Of a DNA stretch of 64,000 bases, positions 26,252-43,775 are shown in pieces (the stretch's first letter is position 1; every line of letters starts with the position of its first letter). The stretch comes from Scenedesmus sp. ARA3 (Eukaryota; Chlorophyta; Chlorophyceae; Sphaeropleales; Scenedesmaceae), in assembly GCA_004335835.1 (NCBI GenBank), contig RWJK01000214.1, forward strand, positions 1 through 64,000, read 5' to 3'. The notes under the pieces are model-generated. The model did no database searches, was not told the DNA's origin, and worked only from the letters and a program-made list of their open reading frames with translations. Position numbers and translations under genes: made by a program.

Positions 26252-26687
26252 GCCTGAGGCTGTGTCCTCAGGCTGGGGCCGCATCTACCAGGAGGACCCT
26301 CTGCGGCCCATCGGCCTGCAGGCGCATGTGCTGAGGGTGCGAGACATAGATGGAAGGATGAGCGGCAGAAGCGTGCAGCAGCAGCAACAGCAGCAACAAC
26401 AGCAACAGCAGTCGTGTGAGCTGCCAGGTGCCCCTGCAGGGCAGCCTGAGCAGCCTCACCTGCAGCCTGCTGAGGGGCAGCATGAAGACCAGCCGAACCT
26501 ACAAGACCATTTTTGTGAAGTACGTGAATCAGTGCAGCAGAGTTTGGGGGTTGATGGTGATGGCAAGCAGCAGCAGCACCTTGAAGGCAGCCTGGCATAT
26601 CAAGGCACTGGCAGGACTGCAGCTGCTGGGACCAGCAGCGGGGAGTGGTTGGAGTTTCGGACTGGCGTCCCCTGGTGGCGATCTTAG
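24216..26687 (+). CDS. RluA-family pseudouridine synthase, organelle-targeted
   Basis: Three exons, all phase 0: 24216-24974, 25356-25742, 26028-26687; 601 aa. It isomerises uridine to pseudouridine in rRNA or tRNA. The catalytic core carries YVVVDKPPG (end of exon 1), HRLDAGTSG with catalytic Asp287, and LITGRTHQIR (exon 3), the three RluA signatures in order. About 100 N-terminal residues rich in Ser, Ala, Leu and Arg precede the core and could direct import into chloroplast or mitochondrion. An S4-like stretch (LLSDVVATALQLP...) precedes the catalytic domain. The C-terminal part is unusual: two poly-Gln blocks (26214-26250, 26376-26412) and a roughly 100-aa tail with no recognised domain. 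I found no TGTAA in the 285 bp before the next gene. Confidence 0.88.
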
Positions 26688-26972
26688 TATATGAACTGCA
26701 CTATATCCATGATATATGTCTTGCTGTGCCTCCTGGCACTCACTCCACCTTCAAGTCCCGAAAACCCACGGCACAGACGCATGACAGCCAGGCCTCTTTC
26801 GCTGCTCAGCGTCTTGACAAGCAACATTCGCACAGTCTTGCTTATGTGTTGGCACAACTAGAAAGATCAAGTCTTGCAGCGAAAGGTGACTTGGGCGGGC
26901 AGCAAGAAACCAGGCCAACTGCGATCACTTGCTTTGAACGTTTAGATCAACAAACTAAACACACGTACCAGC

Positions 26973-27319
26973 ATGGATGACGGGAACGGCCACGCTGTGG
27001 TGAGCCACTTCCTGAGGAACTCAACAGCAGCAGCAGCCGTGGTTGCTGCATCAAGACTGTGTTCAAGCCAAAGCGCTGACATATGCATTTACCCGATCTT
27101 GTCAGGCGGCCGGCGACGATGACCGCAGGCGCCACAAAGAGGACAGGTACGGTAGGGATATGCTGTTTGCAAGCAGCACTGCTATTGCTGGCCCCCTGGA
27201 GTTGAGGTTGCAGTATGCACAAATAACTCCCCTGCCACAGGCATGCTTGACTAAACATAACTTGCAGCTTGCCATAGCATGATGCACCATGCTGCGCAGC
27301 ACTCCCTCACCCCTGCCCC

Positions 27320-27355
<36 letters not shown>

Positions 27356-27674
27356 GGTGTGCAGGCGTGACAGGAGCAGGTCACGCTCCAGAGACAGGAA
27401 GCGCAGGTGGGCGACAGCCGGCAGCTGCTGCAGCCAGCATACGTGTACCCAGCAGGCAGGCAGCAATGGCGCAGCAGTCGGCTGGCTTGCAGAAGGCACA
27501 GAGCACGCTGCTCTGGCAGTGTTGGTAGTGTTGTGACGGGTGCAGGCGCGACATGCACAGCGCAGGTGACTTGGTGCCCGGGCAGCAGGTGGTTTGGCGA
27601 ATGGCAGGCAGTACACAGCTGTGGTGGTGCCAGCAGTGGCGCGGACTGTGAAGCAGCAGTGCAGGCATTAACCA

Positions 27675-27768
<94 letters not shown>

Positions 27769-30551
27769 CTGTTGCTGCAGGGATGATGACCGCCACAAGT
27801 CCAGCAGGCACCGCTCACGCTCCAAGGAGCGCAGCAGGAGGTCGCGATCAAGGTGCGGCGCAGGCGCTCGCATCATGCAACTGTCTGCTGTTGGTGTGCT
27901 GATCGGCTGATGGTGGTGCACCACAGATGAGAGCAGCTCAGGGAACCTTGCTGTGATGGTGTATATGTTTCTGTGTTGCAGTTCGTCATGCTGCGCATCA
28001 GCCTTTGCAAGCGGCCTGCAGGGCTGCAAACACCATTCTCTTGTGTGAAGCTGTGATGCTGTGAGGAACGCCTGACAGCTGCCGCTGCTGCGCTGCTGTT
28101 GGCGTGTGGGTGGCTGCAGGTCTCGCAGCCGCACGCCGCCGCGCCGCAGGCGCAGGCCCACGCAGTGGGACGTGCTGCCCGAGGGGGGCGTGGTGCCCAA
28201 CCTGGCCGCGGTGCCGCCCTCACAGGTAAGGCTCGGCCTGCATGCACTGCTGCAGCTGTGGGGCGCTGAGGCGTGCATGCATGCATGCAACGCAGCCACG
28301 CTGCTGCAGAAGCAGAAGCAGCAGGATGTTGGGTGATGGTCACCGTCATGAGTGCTCCGTCTTTCCGCAGCCCTTGTCGCGCCTCATCCTGCGCATTGTG
28401 GCAGGGGATGCTGAGCGCTCTGGAGCAGCACACTGGTCATGCAGATGTTTGCTCCCGGTGGGCATAGCATGTTCGCACACACTTTCTTCTGACTGGAACT
28501 AGTCCGTAGCCTCCATTGCTACGTGACGCCTATGCTCAAATCAGCGAGACATGCGCTGCCGCTGTTGCTGCTGCAGGTGCCCGGCATGATCCCGGCCTTC
28601 CCCCCTGCCCCCGCAGTGCCCGACATGGCCAACATCGCAGCCAGCATGGGCCTGGCAGTGCCAGGCATCGGCGCGGCAGGCATGGCTGCGGCGGCAGCAG
28701 CAGCGCTGGGCAGCATGGGGCTGCCCGTGGCGGCAGGCGCTGGTGCTGGCAGTGAGTGACGCAAAAAAACAGCTACAGCTGCAGCAAGCGCACTGTTGCA
28801 GCAGGTGGCCAGTAGTTGGAGTGGTACCTGAGCCACCCGGTCAGGCACACCTGTCGTCTCCTAAATAGTGATTTGCTTTGCTGCTCATCATGCAGTGCAG
28901 CCAACCCCTGTAGAGCGGCACCTCTGGGCCTTCCTTATCTAGCTGCCAGCTGACCCAGCCCCTGCCTGCAACAGCACCCCCTGTGTGCTCATCTTGCTGC
29001 TGTCTCCGCCACGCGCTGTGCTGCAGGCACTGCGCACTCGCAGCAGGCCACGCGCCACGCGCGCCGCGTGTACGTGGGCGGGCTGCCGCCCACCGCTGGC
29101 GAGCAGTCTGTGAGCACCTTCTTCAGCCACGCCCTGGCTGCTGTGGGAGGCAACACCGCAGGACCAGGTGCGGCGGCAGCAGCAGCAGCAGCTCTGACAT
29201 GTAGCATAGGCACAGCGCACAGCAATGGCATTGGTGCATGTTGACAAGTGGGGTGGCGTGGCAGCGATACAAGCAGCTGGCGAGAGTGGCTCCAGCAGCG
29301 AGGCATCTGCAGGTTGCAGCAGCAGCAGCTGGGAGATGGCACATGCACTGGCTATGTAGGCTTGTATGCTGCAGCCAGCTCAGTGGAGTGTTTGTTGCAA
29401 GCCGTGCTTGGTCTCTGCCTCACTGCCTGCTCCTGTACGTGGCCTCGCTGCTGCTGTGCAGGCCAGTCTGTGGTGAACGTGTACATCAACAAGGACAAGA
29501 ACTTCGCCTTTGTGGAGTTCAGGACAGGTGCGGCACGGCTGCGGCAGAGGGGTGTGTGCGTGGGGCAGCGTGGTTGGCAGCCAAAGACCGCGGGGTGTGA
29601 GGGGGGGAAGGTGCAACAGGGGCCCATCGGGCAGCAAAGGTGGGGCAGGTAAGGGGCGGTACGACGAATGGTATCACTGGGTGAGTAGAAAGGCAGGAAG
29701 CTCTGCTGTACCTTGCTGCTGGTGCTGTTACGCATTATGTGGCGGGGCGGGCGTAGCCTTGGTTGCATCAGCATTCATGTTGGCATAGCACAGCAGCCCT
29801 TATGATTGTTCAAGGATTGAGTATTGAACAAGCTGCCGCTGTGTGTTTGCTGCTGTGTTGCTGCTGCTTGTTCCCTCGTGCCGCTGCTTGCTTCTTGTGC
29901 TGCTGCTGTGTGTTTCCTTGTGCTGCCTTGTTGCTGCGTTTCCTTGTGCTGCTTTGCTGCTGTTTCCTTTGTGCTGCCACTGCTGCCGTTTGTCTCCCTT
30001 GGTTGCTATGGACGCCAGCCATCTGCTGCACATAAAACATCTGCGTACGCGACACAACTGTGGGGCACTGTTGCACGCCTACAAGGCCAGCTACTGGCTG
30101 CCAGCTTGTGTCCTGAGGCACAGTGTGCCGGCCAGGTTAGCGGTGTGGCCCTGTTGCTCAGCATACGTAAGCTGACACCCAGCACAGCAGCAGCTTGGTA
30201 GCCTGTCTCTGGCAGTACCACATTGCCTGTGCTCTTTGCTTGACCCGTTGCGGTCTGCAGTGCACAAGCAGCCATTGCCTTGCCTGATTCTTCAGTGCGC
30301 TTTTCTTTGGCCAATCCCCTGACGCGTTGCATCGTCCTCGCTCCCCGCCCTGCTTGCCGTGCCTCCCGCCCCTTGCTCATTCTGCTGCGTCATCAGTTGA
30401 GGAAACTTCCAACGCCATGGCGCTGGATGGCATCATGTTTGAGGGCGTGGCGGTGCGCGTGAGGCGCCCCAACGACTACAACCCCGCGGCAGCAGCGCTG
30501 CTGGGCCCGCCAGGCCCCAGCCCCACGCTCAACCTGGCCGCAATCGGCCTG

Positions 30552-30586
<35 letters not shown>

Positions 30587-32521
30587 TGGCACCAGTGCTG
30601 GCCAGGTGAGTTTGGTGATGGTTCGCTGGTTTGCGTTGTGTAGTGCGCCAATCGTGTGATGCAGGGCGCCCAGTGAGTGTCAGCATGCTGCCGCCGTGGT
30701 TGTGGCCAAGTACTGCAATCCTGATAGTCACACCCTGCTCTGCTCCTGCTGTATTGTTAGTGTCTGCTCAAACTTCCGCTTCATGCGCCACCTGTCACGT
30801 GTGAAGCTGACTGCCCTTGCTCTGTTGTGGTGGCGCACCCTCTGCTACACTGCCGCTGCAGGACCCTGACCGCGTGTTTGTGGGCGGTCTGCCCTACTAC
30901 CTCAATGACGAGCAGTGCAGGGAGCTGCTGGGCAGCTTTGGCACCATCAAGAGCTTCGACCTGGTCAAGGACAGGGAGACTGGCAACAGCAAGGGGTGAG
31001 CGGCGCGGCAGCAGTGGTGCTTGCACGTTGCTTGTCTGTGTCGAGTGCGACGTCACATGGCGTTGTTCAGTGGCTGCGGCAGACAGCATGGGCTGTTGTA
31101 GCAGAGCTTGCGCAGAGGCATTGGCTGGCTGAGTAGCAGCAGAGATACGTCACCAGCGAGCAGGAGGGGCATGTGGGCAGCCATCTGCTAGCTGAGTGTA
31201 TGCTGTAGGCCTGGTGTGCTAACACAGCACAGTGTTGGTGGGCTGGCATGGGGCTGTGATGCCTGCAATGTTGACATGTGCTGCTGCTACTGCCCCTTTC
31301 CCTGACCCGCAGCTACGGCTTTGTGGTGTACACGGACCCCACCGTCACTGACGTGGCGTGTGCTGGGCTCAACGGGCTCAAGATGGGCGACAGGACGCTC
31401 ACCGTGCGCCGCGCAGCAGAGGTGGGGCACCTCGGCAGCTGCACAGCACGCTGCCTCCTGTATGGAGCAAATAGACAGGCTGGGCGCTTAGCGCCGACAC
31501 AGCATGCATGTAACAGAGCAGCAGTTATGGTGTGCATACATGGACGCCTGTCAGCTGCGCCGCACAGGTCCCACAGAACACACACGCTGTAGTTGACTTG
31601 CGGCTGCAGTGGTATATCAGTGGTCAGTCACTGCCAGCCCAACCAGTTAGGCATAACATCGCATCTCCACATACAACTCACTGTTTGTATGCTGCCACAT
31701 CTGGCGGCAGGGTGCGCGCGGCGCTGGTGGCGGCGCTGGCGGCATGGACCTGCTAGGCGGCATGGCCCCCCTGCCGGGTGTGATGATGCCGGGGCTGATG
31801 CCGGGGCTGGTGCCTGGGCTGGGCGGCGGTGTGTTTGCGGGCGCGAGCCGCATCGTGGTGCTGAAGAACGCGGTGGAGGTGGATGAGCTGAACAACCCCA
31901 CGGACTACGAGGAGATCGTGCAGGACATGCAGGTGAGGGGGGCGGGGCAGCGCTGCACGTGTGTGTGGGGTGTGTGGGGTGTCCAGGACTGGAAGGTGTT
32001 TGATGTTGGTCAATGGCTGGTGAAGTTTGCGGCAGGGGTTTGACCGGGGCGCGCTGAAATGGTTGTTCGTCAGCCGTGTGATTATGCGGCAGCAGGCACT
32101 TGGGATGCATGTGTTGATGGGGCCAGCATGCAGCAGCTCTGCAAAGAGACTTGCCAGGGCACAGCACACCGCGTCCTTGTCTTGCAGCAGTCTCTTCATC
32201 GTTGCACATGCAGGCCGCACCTCAGTTGACTCTTGGCAGCTTACATCTGCCCCAACTGCTCACCACCACACTGCGCGCCTTGCCTTGCAGGACGAGTGCA
32301 ACAAGTACGGCGTGGTGGTCAAGCTGACCATCCCGCGCCCTGCTGCGGACAACCCCGCGCCCAATGGCCTGGGCCTGGTCATCATCGAGTACAGTGATAT
32401 CAACGCGGCGCTGCAGGCCAAGCAGGCCATGCACGGCCGCAAGTTTGGCGGGCACGTGGTGCAGGGCACGTTCCTGCAGGAGGCGGACTATGCGGCAGGC
32501 AACTTCAGCGCCAGCCAGTAG
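26973..32521 (+). CDS. U2AF65: Splicing factor U2AF large subunit (U2AF65)
   Basis: Thirteen exons: 26973-26999, 27106-27146, 27365-27406, 27781-27852, 28120-28225, 28577-28751, 29027-29167, 29462-29527, 30397-30605, 30862-30995, 31313-31421, 31711-31932, 32291-32521; 524 aa. It binds the intron polypyrimidine tract and recruits U2 snRNP. A short RS region is spread over exons 2-5. Trp77 in PTQWDV is the ligand for the small subunit. RRM1 has VYVGGLP and KNFAFVEF; RRM2 has VFVGGLP and KGYGFVVY. The C-terminal UHM carries GRKFGGHVV (RxF motif). The linker between RRM1 and RRM2 has 13 consecutive glycines, and the RRM2-UHM linker is Gly/Met/Leu/Pro rich. Intron 3 carries a 30-unit CTG run next to its acceptor. 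A TGTAA follows at 32902. Confidence 0.95.
27678..27767 (+). repeat. Uninterrupted (CTG)30 in U2AF65 intron 3
   Basis: Thirty perfect units, the longest run in the window, end 13 bases before exon 4 (27781). Only GCTGTTGCTGCAG separates them from the exon. The run fills the place of the polypyrimidine tract. Confidence 0.95.
29830..29999 (+). repeat. Degenerate pyrimidine-rich tandem repeat in U2AF65 intron 8
   Basis: Units close to GTTTCCTTGTGCTGC, separated by TTGTTGCTGC-like spacers, recur several times in the 869-nt intron 29528-30396, the longest intron of the gene. The stretch is rich in T, C and G and nearly free of A. Confidence 0.7.
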
Positions 32522-33179
32522 CGGAGTGTGCTTTTGGCGCTTGCGCTGTACCGTTAGGGGTGGGTGAGGACCGTTTCTACGGATGCAAGCCGGTGCCGTT
32601 GCAATGCAGCACGCAAGCTCAGTGGCTGCTGCTGGAATGCAGCTGATGCAGCGCCAGTGACTTCAGTCGGCTGACCTTTGTGCATAGCCATGTACAGGTG
32701 CTGCTGTAGGGTTGTTTGTGTTGCCTTGTTGTGTGTTTGTGATGGTTGGACTGAAGTGATCCATTCTGGGGCTGCTGGCAGCAGCACTTCATGGTCAAGG
32801 ACGGTCATGGCTTGATGTCAAAGGCATTTTCAGCATGCTTCCCAGCGCAGTAGTTTCTGTTACTATACCAGTATTTGTGACGAGTATCGCAGTTGGGACA
32901 ATGTAAGTATCTAGACACGATTACCTGTGCAGCTCACCCAAGCCTGTTGGGCTGTGCTGGCCTTGAAAGCCATTGCATTGGCTTCTTGCTCGTCGCATGA
33001 GTTTGAAACAATAATTTTACACTTCAAACAAGCGCGAAGCGCCAGGAACCGGCCGGAGCATCAACATTTACCACTGGTTGTGAATAACACTCTCGACCCA
33101 CCCACACTTGCGATAAGTCGCTCGGGCAGAACTCGCTCGGTCCTTTCCCCTGCACACACCCATCCTGCCAATCGTAAAG
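32522..33179. other. Intergenic, U2AF65 to KARI
   Basis: No coding exon is seen. A TGTAA at 32902-32906 lies 381 nt after the U2AF65 stop and is its likely poly(A) signal. The following roughly 270 bp should be the KARI promoter and 5' UTR. Confidence 0.5.
32902..32906 (+). terminator. TGTAA poly(A) signal (U2AF65)
   Basis: A TGTAA pentamer lies 381 nt downstream of the stop codon at 32521. Confidence 0.55.
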
Positions 33180-38400
<5,221 letters not shown>

Positions 38401-41400
38401 ATGGCGTACAGCAAAGGCTTGCTGCCATGCCTTTTGGAGGCAGAGCTCCTGGGTCGCAGACGTAAGGCTGACGACAGAATTCAGTCGGAATGGAAGTTAT
38501 AGTACGGTAGCTGATCGCAGGACGCCTGCTGCAGGTGCCTACGCCCCAAGCAGCTTCTGCCATGCCTTCACCTGCCAAGCCAAGCATGCTGGCGTGATCC
38601 GTGTGGACCCAGACGGGGATCCCTGCCCCCCTTACTCCATCACGTTCAACCAGGTCAGCAGCTGGAACACTTGTCTGGGTGCAGCTTGCAGCAGTACTCC
38701 AACAGTCTGCCATTCTAGCTGCAACCACCACAGCAGCAGCCGTAGCGTATGACACCCTTGAGATCCCTTGCCTGCTGCGACTGTTGCAGGTAGCAAACAG
38801 CTGCAAGTTCCTCACAGTGGGCGATGAAGAGGGCTGCGTGTCGATTGTTGACACCTCTGCTGAGGAGCTGCCCACAAGCCTGTACACAGACCATGACAGG
38901 CCGCCACGCGCCAAGTGGCTGGCACACAACAACACCATCTTTGACATGGCATGGGCAAAGGTGAGCTGGCCATGTGAACAGGCATCACGCTGCTGTTGCA
39001 TGTGTCTGGTGACTTGCAAAGCAGCATGGGCAAGGTCAGGTGTGCAAGGGTACTGCATCACTGCTGTAGCATGACTCACACCTCCAGCTTGGTGGTGTTC
39101 CAACCAGCAAGTGACAGCAGCATGGGCAGCTCTGGCACACATGACACAGCTGAGCTTACTTGACACTCGCTGCTGCTGAGCAAGCCGTCTGCGCTGCTTG
39201 CCTGCCATGCAGAATGATTCGGTGCTGTACACCGCATCTGGGGACCAGCACGTCGGCGTGTGGGACACCGCTGCTGGCAGGCTGCGCGTGTACTGTGCAG
39301 GGCACGACGGCAGCGTGAAGGCAGTCTGCCCCCACAGCACGCAGCCAGACGTGTTTGCCTCAGGTGCGCGGCTGCTGCAGCACTGCCCAGCACTGCCTAG
39401 CAGCTGGCTGCTACCACTGCATGCCGCACCTCTGCCGTGCCTGCAGCAGGCTTGCTTTCTGTGTGGGCTGCTTGCTAGCGCAAAGCAGCCGCACCTTGTG
39501 TGTGGACGGCACCTGCCCCTGCGAGCAGCATCCTACTGGCATGCGAGCCACATGTGCTGCTGCGCGTCCTGCTAGCAGTGCTGACAAGGCGCATCACTCC
39601 GCTGCATGCCGCCTCACCAACGCTCACCACCCACTGTCACCATGTTCTGTCACAGGCTCACGTGATGGCGGCATCCTGCTGTGGGACCTGCGCACGCCCA
39701 GCAAGTGGTGCGCAGCCAAGCGCCGCATGCAGCTGGGGCCCATCCTGCGCATCGACATCGCCACAGCGCCAGCACGCCAGCACGGCGGGCCCACAACAGC
39801 AGCAGCAGCAGCAGCAGCAGCGCCAGGCAGTGCCGGCAAGGCAGGCAGGCCTGGCAGCGGCAGGAGCGCGGCAGGCGCCGCCAACTGCCGCCGCAGCGTG
39901 ACGTCACTGCTGTTCCTGCGAAACGAGCACACCATGGTCAGCAGCAGCGACATGGATGGTGTGGTCAAGCTGTGGGACCTGCGCCGGCTGACAGCGCCCA
40001 CGGGTGACATCACGCTGCCGGCACGCGGCAGCCCCGCTGCTGCTGCTGCTGGCCGCAAGAGCAGTGGCTCTGGCCGCAGCAGGTCTGGCGGCAGCAAAAA
40101 GGGCAGCGCTGCGGCTGATGAGGCTGGCGGCGCGTGCTGGATGGGCTTCAGCTGCCCCAGCAGGAGCAGCAGGCCCGCAGGCATCAGCAGCATGGCGCTG
40201 TCGCCAGCAGGTACGCGCGCTGCTGCTGCTGCTGTCAGCACAACCTTCCACTGCATACAGCAAGATCCCAGCAGCCAGCTCGGCATGGCACTGCCTCGTG
40301 AGACTACGAGGCTCATTCTTCTACGCTGTACATCGCGCGTATGTTCCTGCGGCAGCTGCCAGCAATAGATGTTCGTGCTCAGGCCTCAGCCCATGCAAAA
40401 GTCGAAGTCGGCACTGCCGGCTGCATGCTGCTGAGCCGGGGCTGCCATTTCTGGTGCCATTTGCCTGCAATTGCCACAACTGCTGCTACTGCTGTTGCTG
40501 CCAGGTGACATGCTGCTGGTGTCCTCCATTGACAGCTGCCACTACCTGTACAGCATGGCAGCGCTGGACCAGCCGCCCCTGGCCACGCTGACGGGCCACC
40601 GCAGCGACAGCTTCTGCGTCAAGTCCTGCTTCAGCCCCTGCGGGCAGCACGTGCTCAGCGGCAGCAGCGACAGGCGCGCATACATCTGGGACGTGAGTGC
40701 CTGCAGCAGCGGCGGCATGGGCTGCAGCAGGCAGCAGCAGGACCAGCCAGCAATCTTGCTTCGGCAGACCTGCCCTGTTGGAAGCGTGATACTGCAGTAA
40801 GCTCCGCCCTGCAGACACAGGTATAATCATAAGCGTATTATCGAGGCAGCACTGTGCAATTGCAAGCGCCATCTTGCAGGCGTGCCGACTGCATGTTCAT
40901 GGCCATGCGCCGCTTGTTGCTGCACCTGCAGGTGTCTCAGCCGTCGCTGCCGCCTGTCACCCTGCCGGGCCATGCTGGGGAGGTCACCGCAGTGGCGTGG
41001 TGCCCCGGTGACGCCTGCCAGCTGGCGACTGCCGCAGATGACGCCACGCTGCGCGTGTGGTCCATGGACCGCAGCAATGCGCGCTACCAGGCGACATTTG
41101 ACCACTGCAACTACCTCTTTGCTGAGGAGGGCAGGCAGCAGCAGGGCCTGTGGGACCGGCTGGGCTTTGAGCGGCCCAAGGCGCCAGCACAGCAGAGTGG
41201 CAGCCAGCAGCAGCAGCCACAGCACTCTGGCGAGGCAGCAGCAGCAGCACCTGAGCCAGAGCCATGCGGTGGCAGCACTGCCACACACGCAGCAGCAGCT
41301 GCTGCTGGTGTTGGCGGCAAGGGTAGCATCTGCTCGCCACCTGTCACGCCTCAACTGCCGTTCTACCGCAGCGCGGGAGCAGCAGAGGCAGGCGCTGCAC

Positions 41401-42109
41401 CTGGTGCTGCTGTTGCAGCTGCTGCTGTCGCTGGTGCCTCCGCTGGTGTAGTCAGCAGTGAGGCCTGCAAAACGCCTGCAGCGCAGAAGAAAAACGCGGT
41501 GAGTGGCATGATGCTGCAAGTGGGCAGCAGGTCTGCTTGGCACAGGCAAGTTTCCACAGCATTCTTAGCAACCATTTTCGGCTGTGAGCATCCCCTGCAG
41601 CCGCCCGCATGTCTGTCATGCGTCAGTTTTGTTCAATCCATTGGCTCAGTCGATGCATTTCTTTGTTGTGTGCAGGGCCGTGCTTCCGCAAGCAGCAAGA
41701 ACACCACACCACGCCTGAGGCAGCTGCTGCTGTCTGAGCAGCTGTCAGCCCTGCGGCTGGCAAAGCAGCAGGCAGCAGCAGCAGAGGCTGGCCCAGCCGC
41801 AGCAGCAGCTGCTAGTAAAGGGGCTGGTGCTGCAGCTGCTGAGGCAACAAAGCATACGCGCAGCAAGCAGCAGCAGCAGCCTGCCCAGCATGCCCGTGGT
41901 GAGGCTGCAGCCGCCTCCCCAACAGCAGCAGCAGCAGCAGCAGTCTCCCCGCCAGCAGCAGCAGCAGCAGCAGCAGGCGGCGCCCAGCAAGCCTTTGTGA
42001 GCTGGATGCAGGGCCTCACCCCAAGCCCAGCCAGCACGCCAGGCAACAGCAACAGCCAGCCTGCAGCCCAGCCTTCCCCAGCAGCTGGCTCTGGCCCTGG
42101 CTCATCCGC

Positions 42110-42147
<38 letters not shown>

Positions 42148-43736
42148 GTTTGCCGCCATGCCCAAGTGGCAGGCCTTCCACCTGCAGGCGTGGGGGTAAG
42201 GTGGAGCTGAGCACCCCCTGGGAGCTGCCCAGCCCTGTCAGGCAGCAGCGCCAGTCAGAGCAGGCAGCACTGGAAGCAGCACGGCTGCAGCACAGCCTGC
42301 GCTGGTCTGGCCAGGCCAAGCAGCAGCAGCAGCAGCAGCAGCAGCACGGCTTGGGTGGCCTGTTGTCTCCTGTAGCAGCAGCTGCAGCAGCCGGGGCAGC
42401 AGCGGCAGCTGCAGGCGCAGGTGTTGGCGGGCTGATGACCAGCTTGCTCGGTGTGGGCGAGGTCAGCAGCTGCTGCCGCCTGCTGCAGGATGAGTTTGAA
42501 GTGTACTGCGATGAGAATGAGAATGGTGGAGATGGCCAGGCAGCAGCAGCAGCAGCAGGGCAGAGCCTGACAGGTGACTCTGCAGGGACCCCCCACAGCT
42601 CGTCATTCCTGCCTCAGGAAAACCAGTGGAAAGAAGATGCAGCAGCAGCTGCAGCTGCACAAGCCCTGGCTGCTGCCAAGGCTGCACCACTAGCAGGCCT
42701 GGCTGGTGCAGATGCTTTGGGGGCATCCCAGCCAATGTTTGACCGCGCAGCAGGCGTGTGTGCTGATGACGTGGACATGGTGCCATGCTCACTGCCGCAT
42801 GATGTTGTGCCGGCATCACTGCCAGAAGATGCCGTTGAGGCCTTACAGCAGCAGCAGCAGCAGCAGCAGGGTGCGTATGCCTCTCAGGAGTCGACCGTGC
42901 AGTCCCCCACACGCCTGCTGCAGCCTCCTACCCAGCAGCAGCAGCAGCAGCAGCAGGCGGCTGCTCCACGCGGCAGTGTAGCAGCGCTGCTGCAGGCTGG
43001 CCTCAAGCCTGGGGAGCTGCTGCTGGCAGGCACTGACCGCCTCCCACTGGGCGACCTGTCCAAGCTGCTGCCTGTTGCAGCTGACAGCATGACCAGCCCC
43101 AGCAGCCACAGCCAGCGCCGCAGCCGCAGTGCAGCAGCAGCAGCAGCAGCAGGCGTGCCAGGCAGGGCGGCGCAGCAGGGCTTCAGCAGCCCCCTGCTGC
43201 ACCGGGATAGCCCTGTGAGGGTGCTCAACATCTCAGCAGCAGCGCCAGCTGGGAGCCCGCCGGCAGCACTGGCGGCAGCAGCAGCAGGTGCGGCCGACTC
43301 GCCGCTGCTGACGATGCTGCAGCATGCACGCATGGCCAGCACACCACATGGAGTCTCGCCACGCCACCAGCAGCAGCAGCAGCAGCAGCTGTTGCAGCAC
43401 TCTCCAGTACATGCTGCTGAGGGTGGTGGCAGCGGCAGTGGCAGGAGGCTCAGCAGGTTTGGCGAGAGGCAGCTGTCGCCGCTGACGTTTGCAGCCCACA
43501 GCGCGTATGCTCAGCAGCAGCAGCAACAGCAGCAGCAGCCTGGTGCTGGTGTTCTCAGTGGTGTCATGGCCATGGTGGGCAGGCAGTTAGACAGCCATGT
43601 GCCTCAGCAACAGCAGCAGCAGCAGCAGCAACATCCAGCAGCTTTGCAGGCCGCCCTGCAGCAGGAGCAGTTGTTGGCGGGTGCAGCAGAGGAGCAGGGT
43701 GAGGCCAGCGAACAGGGAGAGGCAGGCGCGCCAGAG

Positions 43737-43775
<39 letters not shown>

